From the NCBI GenBank assembly GCA_009774145.1, contig VSND01000002.1, positions 80,974 through 144,973 on the forward strand: a stretch of DNA of 64,000 nucleotides, read 5' to 3'. The position numbers and the translations under genes are program-made. The notes below the pieces were generated by a model, which did no database searches, was not told the DNA's origin, and was given only the letters and a program-made list of their open reading frames with translations. The DNA comes from Lachnospiraceae bacterium (GTDB lineage Bacteria; Bacillota; Clostridia; Lachnospirales; Lachnospiraceae). Positions 18,655 to 28,040 of this stretch are shown piece by piece. Numbering within the stretch: the first letter of the stretch is position 1; each line of letters begins with the position of its first letter.

Positions 18655-19026
18655 ATGGCATCTATCATTAAAAAACTCAACAAACAGACAGGAATCACCT
18701 ATGTTTATGAATCAGAATCTTACTGGGACAAGGAAAAGAAACAGCCGCGCTCAAAGAGAAGGCTGATCGGTAAGATCAATGAGGAAACGGGCGAGATCAT
18801 CCCAACAAGCGGAAGAGGAAACCGTAACAAAAAAGAGATGTCCGGTATCCAGGAAAACATCTCTGATCCCAGGGAACTGGAAGCCCTCTGCATAAAGCAG
18901 GCTGGACAGATCCAGCAGGATGAGGCAGAGATATCTGCACTCAAAAAGCAGGTCATGGAGCTCACCTTATCTGTCAATGAGTATAAAAGGCGTCTCTCAA
19001 AGATAGAAGAACTCTCCCGTCTCTGA
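18655..19026 (+). CDS. IS-encoded accessory protein, 123 residues
   Basis: A basic 123-residue protein behind AGGAGGTACGAAA. It starts MASIIKKLNKQTGITYVYES, and the next segment SYWDKEKKQPRSKRRLIGKI resembles the N-terminal domain of some other Firmicute transposases. The C-terminal 50 residues are a coiled coil with a leucine heptad pattern. It is the first frame of the IS66 element. It could act as a DNA-binding helper, but I know no experimental function. Confidence 0.75.
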   Translation: MASIIKKLNKQTGITYVYESESYWDKEKKQPRSKRRLIGKINEETGEIIPTSGRGNRNKKEMSGIQENISDPRELEALCIKQAGQIQQDEAEISALKKQVMELTLSVNEYKRRLSKIEELSRL

Positions 19027-19066
19027 TAAGAGCGGAGTGATAACGCGCCGGAAGGAGGAAAAAGCA

Positions 19067-19165
19067 GTGAACGACCAGCAGTATTTTCTGACAACTTCAT
19101 TATCATACCGGCTCAGGGCAGCACAGCAGGAACTGTCTTCCTTCCGTCAGGTGATGCCTGTGTGA
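19067..19165 (+). CDS. Small frame coupled to the IS66 transposase
   Basis: A 32-codon frame with a GTG start behind GGAAGGAGGAAAAAGCA (MNDQQYFLTTSLSYRLRAAQ). Its stop overlaps the GTG start of the transposase (19162), an arrangement typical of translational coupling. The transposase has no good ribosome site of its own, so this frame may serve to bring ribosomes to it. Function unknown. Confidence 0.5.
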   Translation: MNDQQYFLTTSLSYRLRAAQQELSSFRQVMPV

Positions 19166-20652
19166 AGCTGCGCACAGATTACGAGGGCATTATCCGTGGC
19201 CTGAACCTTACGATAAAAAAGCTGCGGCAGGAACGGGATGCTGTCTCCTTCTCCCGCAAAGAGATAACAAGGCAGTGGATGGATGTGCTGGAGGATGTCC
19301 AGAAGGAACACGAAAAAGAAGTGCACAGACTTAAAAAGGTCATTACCGAACTCCTGGACATCACCGCAAGCCTGAAGAAGCGGAATGCTGAACTGGATGA
19401 AAAAAGGAAAGCAGCACTGAAGGATTATTATGAAACAGCCACAGAGCCTGAAGATGCAAAGGGACTTATCGTGAAGCTCACGGCACAGGTGAACCATGAC
19501 TATGAGAACTCTTCCCTGCCTTCCTCTAAATGCATCAACCGCAAAAAGATCACAAACAACAGGGAAAAGTCCGGAAAGAAGCCGGGCGCCCAGGCAGGGC
19601 ATCCCCATCATCCCCGTAAAGCCATGAAGCCGGATAAAGTGGTGGAGATACAGACAGAAGAAAGATTTAAAGAAGATCCAGGATATGTCCCTACAGGAAA
19701 TACCGTCTCCAGACAGGTGGTCGGCATCTGTGCCGTTCCGGTGGTGACCGAATACCGCACTGAGGAGTTTTATGATAAGAAGAAAGGACGGAATGTCCAT
19801 TCTGCATTCCCTGGCCAGGTGACAGACGACGTGAACTACGATGGTTCCCTGAAAGCTTTCCTTTTTCTTTTGAACAGCAGGTGCAATGTATCCCTGGAGA
19901 AAACGGCCCGGTTCGTTTCAGACATCACAGACGGGGCACTCTCGCCATGCACAGGGATGATAAACGGTCTGTGCCGGGAATTCTCATCAAAGAGCAGGCA
20001 GGAGCAGGATAACCTGTTCAAGGCACTTCCTGACGCACCCGTGATGCATGTGGACGGCACGGCGGCAAGGGTAAACGGCAGCAATAACAATGTCGTTGTA
20101 TGCAGCAACGGCGCTGCGACCATGTACTTTGCAAGAGAGCACAAAGGGCATGCCGGGATCACAGATACGCCCGTAGAGACCTTTGGAGGTATCCTGATCC
20201 ATGACCACGAGGCATGCTTTTACAGCTGTGGTTCGGACCATCAGGAGTGCCTGGTGCACATAGAGCGGTACCTCAGGGACAGCATGGAAAATGAGAAAGG
20301 CCTTACATGGAACAGGCAGATGTTAGAGCTTATACAGGAAATGATACATGAGAACAACATCGCCCCGGCAGAGGGAATGGCAGAAGAAAAGATCGCTGGA
20401 TTTGAAGCAAGGTATGATGCCATAGTACAGACAGCCGCAGAGGAATATGAAGATGATCCTCCATCAGAGTATTACAGGGACGGGTATAACCTGTACCGGC
20501 GGATGGCGGAATACAGGCATAACCACCTTCTATTCCTGTCAAATCCGCTGGTGGAGCCTGATAACAATCTGTGCGAACGGAAAGCCCGGATCCTGAAAGG
20601 AAAAATAAACCAGGCTATTTCCCTGAGGAGTTTTGAACAGTTGACATACTAA
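19162..20652 (+). CDS. IS66-family transposase, possibly C-terminally truncated
   Basis: A 496-residue DDE transposase. An N-terminal coiled coil spans residues 1-100, then a basic region (KKPGAQAGHPHHPRKAMKPD), then the catalytic core. The acidic residues appear in HVDGTAARVNG, ILIHDHEACFYSCG and EPDNNLCERKARILKG. The protein ends SLRSFEQLTY, where related proteins usually run on for about 30-40 residues; I find no continuation in other frames. It may therefore be inactive. The start is a GTG overlapping the previous frame. Confidence 0.88.
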   Translation: MKLRTDYEGIIRGLNLTIKKLRQERDAVSFSRKEITRQWMDVLEDVQKEHEKEVHRLKKVITELLDITASLKKRNAELDEKRKAALKDYYETATEPEDAKGLIVKLTAQVNHDYENSSLPSSKCINRKKITNNREKSGKKPGAQAGHPHHPRKAMKPDKVVEIQTEERFKEDPGYVPTGNTVSRQVVGICAVPVVTEYRTEEFYDKKKGRNVHSAFPGQVTDDVNYDGSLKAFLFLLNSRCNVSLEKTARFVSDITDGALSPCTGMINGLCREFSSKSRQEQDNLFKALPDAPVMHVDGTAARVNGSNNNVVVCSNGAATMYFAREHKGHAGITDTPVETFGGILIHDHEACFYSCGSDHQECLVHIERYLRDSMENEKGLTWNRQMLELIQEMIHENNIAPAEGMAEEKIAGFEARYDAIVQTAAEEYEDDPPSEYYRDGYNLYRRMAEYRHNHLLFLSNPLVEPDNNLCERKARILKGKINQAISLRSFEQLTY

Positions 20653-20760
20653 AGCAGGATGAGGGACTCTCGGGAGTCCCTTGTAATCATGCCCTATTTC
20701 CCCAGGCCGTGAAAAGTAACTCACACGCACCATTTGCCGGGAATCTACCGGGATAACATC

Positions 20761-20789
20761 TTGAATTATTTGAAAAAGTGTTATATAAT
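20761..20789 (+). promoter_or_regulatory. Promoter of the hemerythrin-REC gene
   Basis: TTGAAT (20761-20766), a 17-base spacer and TATAAT (20784-20789). It lies 40 bases after the right end of the IS66 element and 115 bases before the gene at 20904. Confidence 0.7.
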
Positions 20790-20903
20790 TACAAAAATTC
20801 CTGCATATTCCAGAAACAGAGTGATACAATCGTTGGGAAAATGTTCAAAAAACAAGAAAGGAGAGCCTGCCGGACATAGCATCACAAAAAGGGGAATGGG
20901 ACG

Positions 20904-22325
20904 ATGGCACTGCAGGAGTGCTTATCCGTATTCCTGGCGGCAGAAGACCACATGAGTACTCAATTTACGTGGAAAGAAGAGTTTAATATCGGAGTAGACA
21001 ACATTGACAAAGAGCATCAGCAACTTTTTGAGGGGATCAACAGTCTTTTTCTTCTGACACAGAAAAAAAGCGGCTGGATTGGCGGAAAGAACAGCCGGAA
21101 GGCCTGCCGGAAGGGGATTGAGTTATTCAAGCAGCATGCACTGAAACATTTTGCAGATGAAGAGCTCTATATGGCCTCCATTGATTACGGTGGGCTGGAG
21201 CAGCACAGCCGTATCCATAAGGGATTTCGGGAGAAGACCCTTCCGGCCCTGGAACGGGAGCTGGAGCAGGCAGATTATTCGCCGGAAACTATTGACCATT
21301 TCCTGGGAGTCTGTGCCGGATGGCTGATCGGACATACCACCATGGAGGACCAGGCCATTACCGGCAGGCAGAGCAGTATGTGGGTGGATCTTCTGGAGGA
21401 GGGAGAGCTTAACTCTGTGAAGCGGGCCATCACCCAGGTTATGTACCAGATCTTTCTGGTGAAACCGGAGATGATCAGCGACGCTTACAATGGAGAGAAG
21501 TTCGGAACCGGGATCTATTATCGTCTGGTCTATGAAACAGTGGAGAACGGGAAGACCCAGGAGATGCTGCTGGCCTTTGAGGAAAAGCTTCTGCTCCGGA
21601 CCATCGGTGAGGTGATGGGGAACAAGTCCGGCAAGCTGAGCACGGCACTGCTTCATAATGCCAGATATACCATGCAGCGGTTTGCGGGGCGGGTTATTAA
21701 AGTCTTCCTGAAAGGGGATAACCCCACGCTAAAAGAGGAGAACCTTCTTTCCTACGATCAGTTCCAGAAGGTATTTGAGGAGCGCAAGCGTGTGGCAAGT
21801 CTGCTGTTTGATACTGGGGAGGGATATTTTGCCTGCTGTATTCTGACACCGGACCAGATCAGCGAGTCCCCGGGGATCCCCATCAGCCAGGAGAATGCCC
21901 TGGATGAAGTGGCCCATTATCTCAAGGAGCGACAGGAGCTGGAGGCCCAGCCTCCGAAGAAGAAAGTTCTGGTGGTAGATGATTCTGCCACCATGCGGCA
22001 GGGGCTTAAGAATCTGCTGGGCTGGGATTATGAGGTTTCCACGGTTGACAACGGTCTGGCTGCAATCCGCACCGTCACCCTCAACCGGCCGGACCTGATC
22101 CTGCTGGATTATGATATGCCTACCTGCAACGGGAAGCAAACCCTGGAACTGCTTCGTTCGGAAACTCACTCGGAGGATATTCCGGTTATTTTTCTGACTG
22201 CCAGGGACGATGCGGACAGTGTCAAAGGGGTGTTGTCCTTAAAGCCGTCGGGATATCTGTTAAAGACCCTGGGCCATGCGGAAATCAAGGCCAGGGTGGA
22301 TGGATTTTTTGAAAAGAATCCGTAG
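20904..22325 (+). CDS. Hemerythrin domain fused to a response-regulator receiver
   Basis: A 473-residue protein with three parts. Residues 18-155 are a bacteriohemerythrin domain whose di-iron ligands are all visible: His38 (DKEHQQLF), His78 or His82 with Glu86 (HALKHFADEE), His101 and His105 (EQHSRIH), His144 and Asp149 (HTTMED). Residues 165-345 form a domain I do not identify with certainty, perhaps CheX/CheC-like. Residues 353-471 are a receiver domain with Asp359-360, phosphoacceptor Asp402, Thr432 and Lys447. It may sense oxygen, NO or iron and pass the signal on by phosphorylation. A start at 20952 (MSTQFTWKEEF) fits the hemerythrin family better, but 20904 has the better ribosome site. 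Confidence 0.85.
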   Translation: MALQECLSVFLAAEDHMSTQFTWKEEFNIGVDNIDKEHQQLFEGINSLFLLTQKKSGWIGGKNSRKACRKGIELFKQHALKHFADEELYMASIDYGGLEQHSRIHKGFREKTLPALERELEQADYSPETIDHFLGVCAGWLIGHTTMEDQAITGRQSSMWVDLLEEGELNSVKRAITQVMYQIFLVKPEMISDAYNGEKFGTGIYYRLVYETVENGKTQEMLLAFEEKLLLRTIGEVMGNKSGKLSTALLHNARYTMQRFAGRVIKVFLKGDNPTLKEENLLSYDQFQKVFEERKRVASLLFDTGEGYFACCILTPDQISESPGIPISQENALDEVAHYLKERQELEAQPPKKKVLVVDDSATMRQGLKNLLGWDYEVSTVDNGLAAIRTVTLNRPDLILLDYDMPTCNGKQTLELLRSETHSEDIPVIFLTARDDADSVKGVLSLKPSGYLLKTLGHAEIKARVDGFFEKNP

Positions 22326-23172
22326 AAAATTTAAATTTGGAGTTGCGGTTCATGGGGCGGGGAAAGCTGACTATCGGTCTTTTCCCTCTCCTTCCTATGA
22401 TGGATGCGAAATTCATCCATATGGAGCACGCCGCTTCGGAACTGCTTTTTCCATGGGCTTTAAATGTATCTACGTAATCACCCATGGCATGTGTTCAGCA
22501 GCTCGCAGAACTGACACCATGGAGTGAAAAACTTCAATCTATCAAAAATCGCATGTGAATTATAGTGAATTACCCCAACTCGCAAAGGGCTGGGGTAATT
22601 TTGTATCCTACCGCAGTATTGTTTCATTATATATTCTATCTGTTCTACAAGTTTTGGCAGATAGTCCGTCACAAGATATTTTTCAAGATACGGGAACACA
22701 TCCTGAAGGAACAGCAGATGCTAATCTTGTGTGTGTTAAAATGTTTTCTGTAATGCTGATAAGTGAAGCAATCACATTCTGCGGTCTTTTAGTAGCCGCT
22801 TAAAGCCATCAGGCAGACACTTCCAAAAGGATGGGAATATTCCGGGCTGGGGAAGCCTACAGGCAGGTTTTGAAACAGAAATCAATATGCAGATTATTGA
22901 AAAGATTGGGTAAATGCAGAATCAAAACAGAAAACAGAACACCGGACTGAAAGCGGTAAGCTGCTGATGCGAAAGCACTGGTGGCTTATTTTTGGCGCGA
23001 GAAATCAGGAAAGTGGATACCATTCCTGCATGGACAGATACTTAACGAATGCCACGGCAAACCAGGGATTTATTTCTGGTTGTACTTAAGGGAGGTAGTG
23101 CCATTGGACTGGATGGAGAAGTGACAATGCAGCAGACAATCATTGACAAATTATGAAAAGGAGATTTTGACT
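22326..23172 (+). other. Decayed region with gene remnants
   Basis: No intact gene is visible. A short frame around 22801-22912 reads KAIRQTLPKGWEYSGLG and, after a shift, ETEINMQIIEKIG before a stop. An open frame without a start (22960-23124) ends YFWLYLREVVPLDWMEK. Both look like scraps of real proteins, but I do not recognise the families. Confidence 0.4.
22568..22603 (+). terminator. Hairpin terminator
   Basis: AATTACCCCA and TGGGGTAATT form a 10-bp stem around a 13-base loop, followed by TTTTG. It is 240 bases after the hemerythrin-REC stop and may serve that gene or a lost one. Confidence 0.5.
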
Positions 23173-23370
23173 ATGGCAAAGAACAGAAGCATTAAAGTTA
23201 TCAGCCAAAGCGGCAGCAGCTATAAAGCAACACCGACATTAACACTGAAAGGTCAGTGGCTTAAGGTACTTGGTGTTGAAGGCCTAAGAGTGGTGCTGGA
23301 TGGATTGCATTGTCGCATTGTAAACCCCCATATCAGCCTTGCAGATACCACCATGAATGAAAGAGGGTTT
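23173..23370 (+). pseudogene. SymE-like protein remnant
   Basis: The frame starts at an ATG behind AAGGAGATTTTGACT and reads MAKNRSIKVISQSGSSYKAT, then PTLTLKGQWLKVLG. This is the N-terminal AbrB-like/SymE pattern seen in SymE-family toxins and relatives. The expected acidic end (…ITPD…) is absent. The frame instead runs on without a stop across the end of the opposite-strand gene, to 24258. I take it as a decayed gene; the end given is approximate. Confidence 0.5.
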
Positions 23371-23451
23371 ACTTTAAGCCACCGGCGGAACTGGCGCCCC
23401 ATGCCCTATGGGTCCTTTTGCCCACTCTTTTATACTGTCAGGGCAGCAATG

Positions 23452-25056
23452 TTACACGACCGCCTCAACCAGTATCCTGCCTCCCATTACAATCTCCCTG
23501 ACACCTGTTTCTTTCTTTTTATTGAAATTGAAACTGAGCATATATCCGGTCTTCAGACGATACGCATCCAGATACTCCAGGAGCTGTTCCTCGCCGCGTC
23601 TGTGGTACGCTTCACCCCGCCACAGCTTCATCTCAATCACGAATTGCTCCCCGCCGTAATCCACCACTACATCCGTCCGCTCCAGATTCCGGGTGCGTGC
23701 CTCGATGTAATAATTTCCCGCTCCATTGATAATGGGCCTCAGATACAAGAGGAAATATCTCCGGCCATCCTCTTCATAAAATCTCTGCCCCTGATCTCCA
23801 TACAAATCCGAAAAATATTCCACAAACTTCTCCAGAACCAGCTTCATATTCAACCGCCCCTTCTGGACAAACATGGGTTTATTCCGAAATGCTTCCTCTG
23901 CCATATCACTGTAAACTGCCTCCTCGCTGAGGAACATATTGTAAAGAACCATTTCAAAAATACGATTTGCAATCACACACATTCCATTTTCATTTTTAAA
24001 AAAACCATACATTTCTGCTATTTCCACAGGCAGGCTTACGGGACTATAAATCAGCGTCTTTCCCTGGAAAATAACTCCATGCAGCACATTCCGCAAATCC
24101 TGGTCATTCTGAATCTTGCCCACCAGAGAATCAAACAGCGTATTCCGCTCGCCCATCAAAAGCCTGATGGCCTCCAGAAAACCTGCCTTTGTCCAGACCT
24201 GGCACCTCCTGGGATATTCTCCACCTCCGCCTACCCGTTCATCCATCAGTTTGCATAACCGGGATACCAGATATGGGTAACCGGAAGTATAGTCATAGAT
24301 TCTTTGAGCCATAGCCATTATGTCCATCCCTGTACCATGGTCCTGCTCGTATTCTTCCAGCATTCCGGCGATATCCTCTGCTGAGAAGCTCATGTCCACC
24401 AGAAAGTCAGCAGCGATATTCCATGGACTATTTACCTTGTGCTCCTCCTCGGTACGAAGCTTCCGCCGGATATTTTTCACATCATGTACTCCTGCCAGAA
24501 TCACCGACTGAAATGTGGCCGTCTCATCCCGGTCAATATAGTATCCCCGCAGCTGGGCCAGGAAATCCAGGAAGACCTGACTGTTGGCAGCACTGTCCAC
24601 CTCGTCGATCATCAGTACGAGCGGTTTCGAAGAAGTGCTGCAGACTACGCTCAAATACCGAAATAATTCTACCAGATCCATTTCGCCCCGGCCATTGTGC
24701 ATTTCCTTTTTCAATTCTTCGACAGCCACTCCAAAGGCTCCGTCAATATGCTCACTGCTATTTTCTATTTTCAATAAAAATGCCTTTGCAAATGCAAGGG
24801 AAAACGTGTTCTCATCACTGAATTTAGCCGCGCTCATTTCTTTCTGAAAATCCAGGCTTACAACAAGATAATCCTTTTCCAGATAACGCCCCAGCGCCCG
24901 TATGGTAGTGGTCTTCCCATACTGTCTGGCCCGGTTAATGGTAAAATACTGCCCCGCATCCACCATGGCCCGGATCTGCCTGAGCCGGGCTGTGATATCT
25001 ACCATATAATGAAGTTCCGGCTTGCATGCAGCACTTACATTAAAATATTTTCCCAC
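23452..25056 (-). CDS. AAA ATPase with C-terminal PD-(D/E)XK nuclease-like domain
   Basis: A 534-residue protein. The N-terminal ATPase has a P-loop-like NRARQYGKTTTIRALG near residues 41-56 and a Walker B region LVLMIDEVDSAANS near 145. A helical middle follows. The C-terminus carries a PD-(D/E)XK core, RTDVVVDYGGEQFVIEMKLWRG, near residues 465-486. It starts at a GTG behind AAGGAG. Such proteins are frequent in Bacteroides and Clostridia genomes and their function is not established; defence or mobile-element roles are only guesses. It lies 31 bases after the broken relative upstream. Confidence 0.85.
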   Translation of the reverse strand: MGKYFNVSAACKPELHYMVDITARLRQIRAMVDAGQYFTINRARQYGKTTTIRALGRYLEKDYLVVSLDFQKEMSAAKFSDENTFSLAFAKAFLLKIENSSEHIDGAFGVAVEELKKEMHNGRGEMDLVELFRYLSVVCSTSSKPLVLMIDEVDSAANSQVFLDFLAQLRGYYIDRDETATFQSVILAGVHDVKNIRRKLRTEEEHKVNSPWNIAADFLVDMSFSAEDIAGMLEEYEQDHGTGMDIMAMAQRIYDYTSGYPYLVSRLCKLMDERVGGGGEYPRRCQVWTKAGFLEAIRLLMGERNTLFDSLVGKIQNDQDLRNVLHGVIFQGKTLIYSPVSLPVEIAEMYGFFKNENGMCVIANRIFEMVLYNMFLSEEAVYSDMAEEAFRNKPMFVQKGRLNMKLVLEKFVEYFSDLYGDQGQRFYEEDGRRYFLLYLRPIINGAGNYYIEARTRNLERTDVVVDYGGEQFVIEMKLWRGEAYHRRGEEQLLEYLDAYRLKTGYMLSFNFNKKKETGVREIVMGGRILVEAVV

Positions 25057-25087
25057 TACACAAAACTCCTTTTTCTAAATTTCACCG

Positions 25088-26209
25088 CTATGCCATTCGT
25101 TCCCGCAGCACCTCTACCTTGCATGTATGCCGTTTGCCAGGGTCCTTCCGGTTGTACGCAATCCCTACAGCAAGGATTCTTCCGGTACATTTGGGTTCTT
25201 CACCCAGCTTTCCATGGAAGCTCTGCGCGTACCTGCGGTCTTTGATCTGCTGAATTGCGCTGTCCACTGTGCCATCAACTTTCAGCTCAACAATTCATAT
25301 CTGGTTAAATAACAGTGCCCCCACCACAAAATGGGTATTATACAAGCGCCTGCCAGATGCGGTCTGATAGCCGTCATACCAGAGTTCCCGCCCCGCCCGG
25401 GTTACCTTCGGCTCTGTCTGACATTCAATATATTTCTGGTGAAGCACGTCCACTTCTTCGTCCGTAAAGTCAAAGTATTCGCTGTACTTTGCCATAGTTG
25501 CCATGGAAAACTCAAAAAACATATTGAATTCCGAACCGCTGAAATACCTTGTAATCGGAAGAATCCCGGTCATATAAGCCATCTCCACATAAGCCTTATC
25601 CTTTAAAAGATTGCTGAGGAATTTTGTAAAGGCTTGTTTCTCCTCATCGGATGCAAAGTCCTGATGATATATAAAATCCCATTCATCAAAAATGAAAATA
25701 AACCGTTCTCTGTCGCAATACTCATATATCTTCCTTAAAGCATCCCATACAGCCTCATCCTCCCGGAGCCGCACATGTGGATACATCATCTGTAAATCAT
25801 CCATCAGAAGACTCTGTATCCGGCTCAAATACGAATCATAGAATTTGCAGTTCTGCGGCATCTCGTTGAACATAATATGAATCACATTGTGCTGGTTCAA
25901 ATGCTTCCGGTACCACGGATATCCGGACACCTTCAGCGTATTAAACTCCCTGCTTCTGTCCACTCCCTTTCCAAAATAAGAAGCGACCATATTGGCCATT
26001 ACTGTCTTTCCAAAATGGTGGGGCCTGGTAATGCACACATACTTGGGAGATTTCCCCTGACTGGTTCCAGACTTCTCTGCCACATCCTGGTTCTACTCCA
26101 CAAGCGGTACAAGATCACACAGAATCTCCCTCTTGTCCACAAAACAGGTGAGGGAACATGTCTCACGAAAGAGGCCGTAGGCACTTGTGGCGTTCAGGTA
26201 AAATCCCAT
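25088..26209 (-). pseudogene. AAA ATPase/PD-(D/E)XK protein with two in-frame stops and a deletion
   Basis: Reading from the ATG at 26209 (MGFYLNATSAYGLFRETCSL) gives an AAA-ATPase_like protein in one frame to 25088, interrupted twice. A TAG ends codon 39 (26095-26093), and a TGA follows GALLFNQI near 25295. Between them lie the P-loop region CITRPHHFGKTVMANMV and FIFIFDEWDFIY. After the TGA the same frame gives IVELKVDGTVDSAIQQIKD through CKVEVLRERMA, the nuclease domain's end. About 150-200 residues of the usual middle are missing. A good promoter (26236-26265) remains. The 262-codon frame from 26083 alone might still be made. Confidence 0.8.
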
Positions 26210-26235
26210 TGGAGCATCCCCTTTCCTTTTCTTGG

Positions 26236-26265
26236 ATTATACGTCCATGGCCCCTATGATGTCAA
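26236..26265 (-). promoter_or_regulatory. Promoter before the broken AAA ATPase gene
   Basis: On the minus strand TTGACA (26265-26260), an 18-base spacer and TATAAT (26241-26236), ending 27 bases before the ATG at 26209. Confidence 0.65.
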
Positions 26266-26310
26266 TATATTAGACGTGATCACCTTTTACCGTTCTGTTA
26301 TACAGTTACT

Positions 26311-26320
26311 ATTCACGGGG
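26311..26320. repeat. Target-site duplication, left copy (IS4 element)
   Basis: ATTCACGGGG, directly before the left end of the IS4 element and identical to the ten bases after its right end (28041-28050). Confidence 0.85.
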
Positions 26321-28040
26321 CAATGTCATTTAGTTAGTGATGCAAGAAAGGTATGTCCCTTTCTCAAAAGGGCAGATGTGCAGGTCAAAATAGATGTGTC
26401 AGGAGGAATCAGGGATATTTTTCATCCTGTATCACTTAGAATGGAATAGAATTGCATGACAAATAAGCAGATTTACATCTGCCTCATAAAAAGGTATTAT
26501 AGGTACTGATAGTACTGCTTTATGCTGCCCGGTATATAAAGTACCGTGGTTTTCGGAAGTGTGCCGTCTGAAGGCGTGGGTACCGTCGGTCATTCCGGAC
26601 AGGGATAAGCTCCTTTTGAAGCAGTGACATTACATCTATAGGGTTTTCCCCGTGTGCAGACGGAGGGAGACCCTACAAATATGTGCAGCCATACTGAAAT
26701 TTACTTTATATTCATGTTTGGTCTGGCCGTGCCTGATGACCGTAAGGCTGATAAGGGTTTCCGTTATGTTGTATGCGATCAGCTTTGCCCATATTTCCTG
26801 TTTGATGTATTCCGGCCTGTATGCGTGGAAATTACTTAAGCCGATGGTATATTTCAGCTTACGGAAAGAGCCTTCGATGGCCCATCTGGAAAAATACAGG
26901 AGTTTTATCCGTACCGGCGGGAATTCCTCCCGGGGCAGGCTGGTGACAATGCATTCATAAGAGTCATCGGATATGGGGAACCTTACAATACGGAAGGAGA
27001 GGTCGTAAGTATCCAGGGAGCCGTATGCCACATAGTCAAAGGAAGCATTCGCATCCACATAACGCCTGCAAAATCCTTCTTTGACAGGAATCGATTTCTT
27101 ATGGCTTCGTACAAGTGTAACGTTCACCGTAATGTCAAAGGAATCCGTATCCGGGAAATCAAAATTTCCAACAAGCCCTTTGGAATGGATGTCTTTCGTG
27201 CGGAAGAGGAAATACTGTCCTTTTTCCACAACATGCGCCATGTTGTTATAGGAACAGTATCCTCTGTCGCCGATGAAGACATCCCTTGTTGCGGGCCGGG
27301 TATCGTGCCGGTCAACCATATCACAGAAAGCCCGGAATTCATCCTTCTGGTGGACGGGCTGGATGAGGGCGTCAGAATAAATATGTTTCCGGAGGTCATA
27401 AAAAGCATTCACATGCATGCTGTAAAAGCCTTTTGCAGAATGTCCTTCTGATACAAAGTATTCCGGGGAAGAAAAGGAAGGCCTGCTGAAGAAGGTGAAG
27501 GTGGAGCCGTCGGCAGCAAGAAAACGGAAGCGGGGGTCTGTACCAGCCGGGACAGAGGAGTTGAAACGATGGAAGACGGCTTCCAGTGCTTCAGGCCGGA
27601 GTTTGGCGCGCTGCTGATTAAAGGCGGAGGCAGATGGGGCATCCGTCTGCAGGCCGAAAAAATCAAGCAGCTCTATCCTGGTGCTGGAAGAACCGCAGGA
27701 AACCAGGAAGGATATGAGCTTATCCGCCCCCATTTTTCTGGAACGGGTAAAATCCCTTCCAGGAGCGACCACATACTGGGGGATGTCGGATACAACATGG
27801 TTGACGGAATCGTTAAAAGCGGCTTTGATTTTTTCATATGACATAAAATGTACCTCCTTGAAATTGAAAAGCAGTTTCTGTTTCCAATTTCAAGGGCCGC
27901 GCTCACTACCTCTAAAATTCATCAGTAGTGAGCGCGGCCGCACATTTTAGTCTTTCTGTCAACCCCTTAGGGAAAACTTTTTGAAAATAGGTTAGACCCC
28001 ATTAGCAGAATCTAACCTAATACTTATCTAAATGACATTG
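26321..28040 (-). mobile_element. IS4-family insertion sequence, intact
   Basis: A 1720-bp element bounded by inverted repeats CAATGTCATTTAG (26321-26333) and CTAAATGACATTG (28028-28040), with a perfect 10-bp target duplication outside. It carries one full transposase. Two inverted repeats precede the transposase on its own strand: 15-bp arms at 27895-27909 and 27925-27939, and 11-bp arms at 27856-27866 and 27885-27895. Such structures often shield transposase genes from outside transcription. The 295 bases after the transposase hold only small hairpins. The clean duplication points to a recent insertion. Confidence 0.9.
26636..27844 (-). CDS. IS4-family transposase
   Basis: A 402-residue DDE transposase. 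The first aspartate is in FLAADGSTFTFF and the second in FIGDRGYCSYN. The IS4 signature Y-(2)-R-(3)-E-(6)-K is exact in YFSRWAIEGSFRKLK. The length is right for the family and the frame is uninterrupted, so the element may be active. A ribosome site (AAGGAGGTACATTTT) precedes the ATG. Confidence 0.93.
   Translation of the reverse strand: MSYEKIKAAFNDSVNHVVSDIPQYVVAPGRDFTRSRKMGADKLISFLVSCGSSSTRIELLDFFGLQTDAPSASAFNQQRAKLRPEALEAVFHRFNSSVPAGTDPRFRFLAADGSTFTFFSRPSFSSPEYFVSEGHSAKGFYSMHVNAFYDLRKHIYSDALIQPVHQKDEFRAFCDMVDRHDTRPATRDVFIGDRGYCSYNNMAHVVEKGQYFLFRTKDIHSKGLVGNFDFPDTDSFDITVNVTLVRSHKKSIPVKEGFCRRYVDANASFDYVAYGSLDTYDLSFRIVRFPISDDSYECIVTSLPREEFPPVRIKLLYFSRWAIEGSFRKLKYTIGLSNFHAYRPEYIKQEIWAKLIAYNITETLISLTVIRHGQTKHEYKVNFSMAAHICRVSLRLHTGKTL

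Larger units (their letters stand above)
18474..20720 (+). mobile_element. IS66-family insertion sequence with three reading frames
   Basis: Imperfect terminal inverted repeats bound the element. The left end (18474-18499) reads GTTACTTTTCACGGGGTGGG. The right end (20695-20720) on the opposite strand reads GTTACTTTTCACGGCCTGGG. Inside are a 123-residue protein, a 32-codon frame and an IS66 transposase. No 8-bp target duplication is seen (TCCCCATC against TCACACGC), so one end may have been rearranged. A small hairpin (20663-20681) follows the transposase. Confidence 0.8.

Noticed and set aside
18466..20728. 8-bp target duplication for the IS66 element
   Set aside because: The flanking octamers TCCCCATC and TCACACGC do not match.
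23371..24258. Long plus-strand continuation of the SymE-like frame
   Set aside because: It is antisense to the AAA/nuclease gene; only the first part of the frame resembles a real protein.
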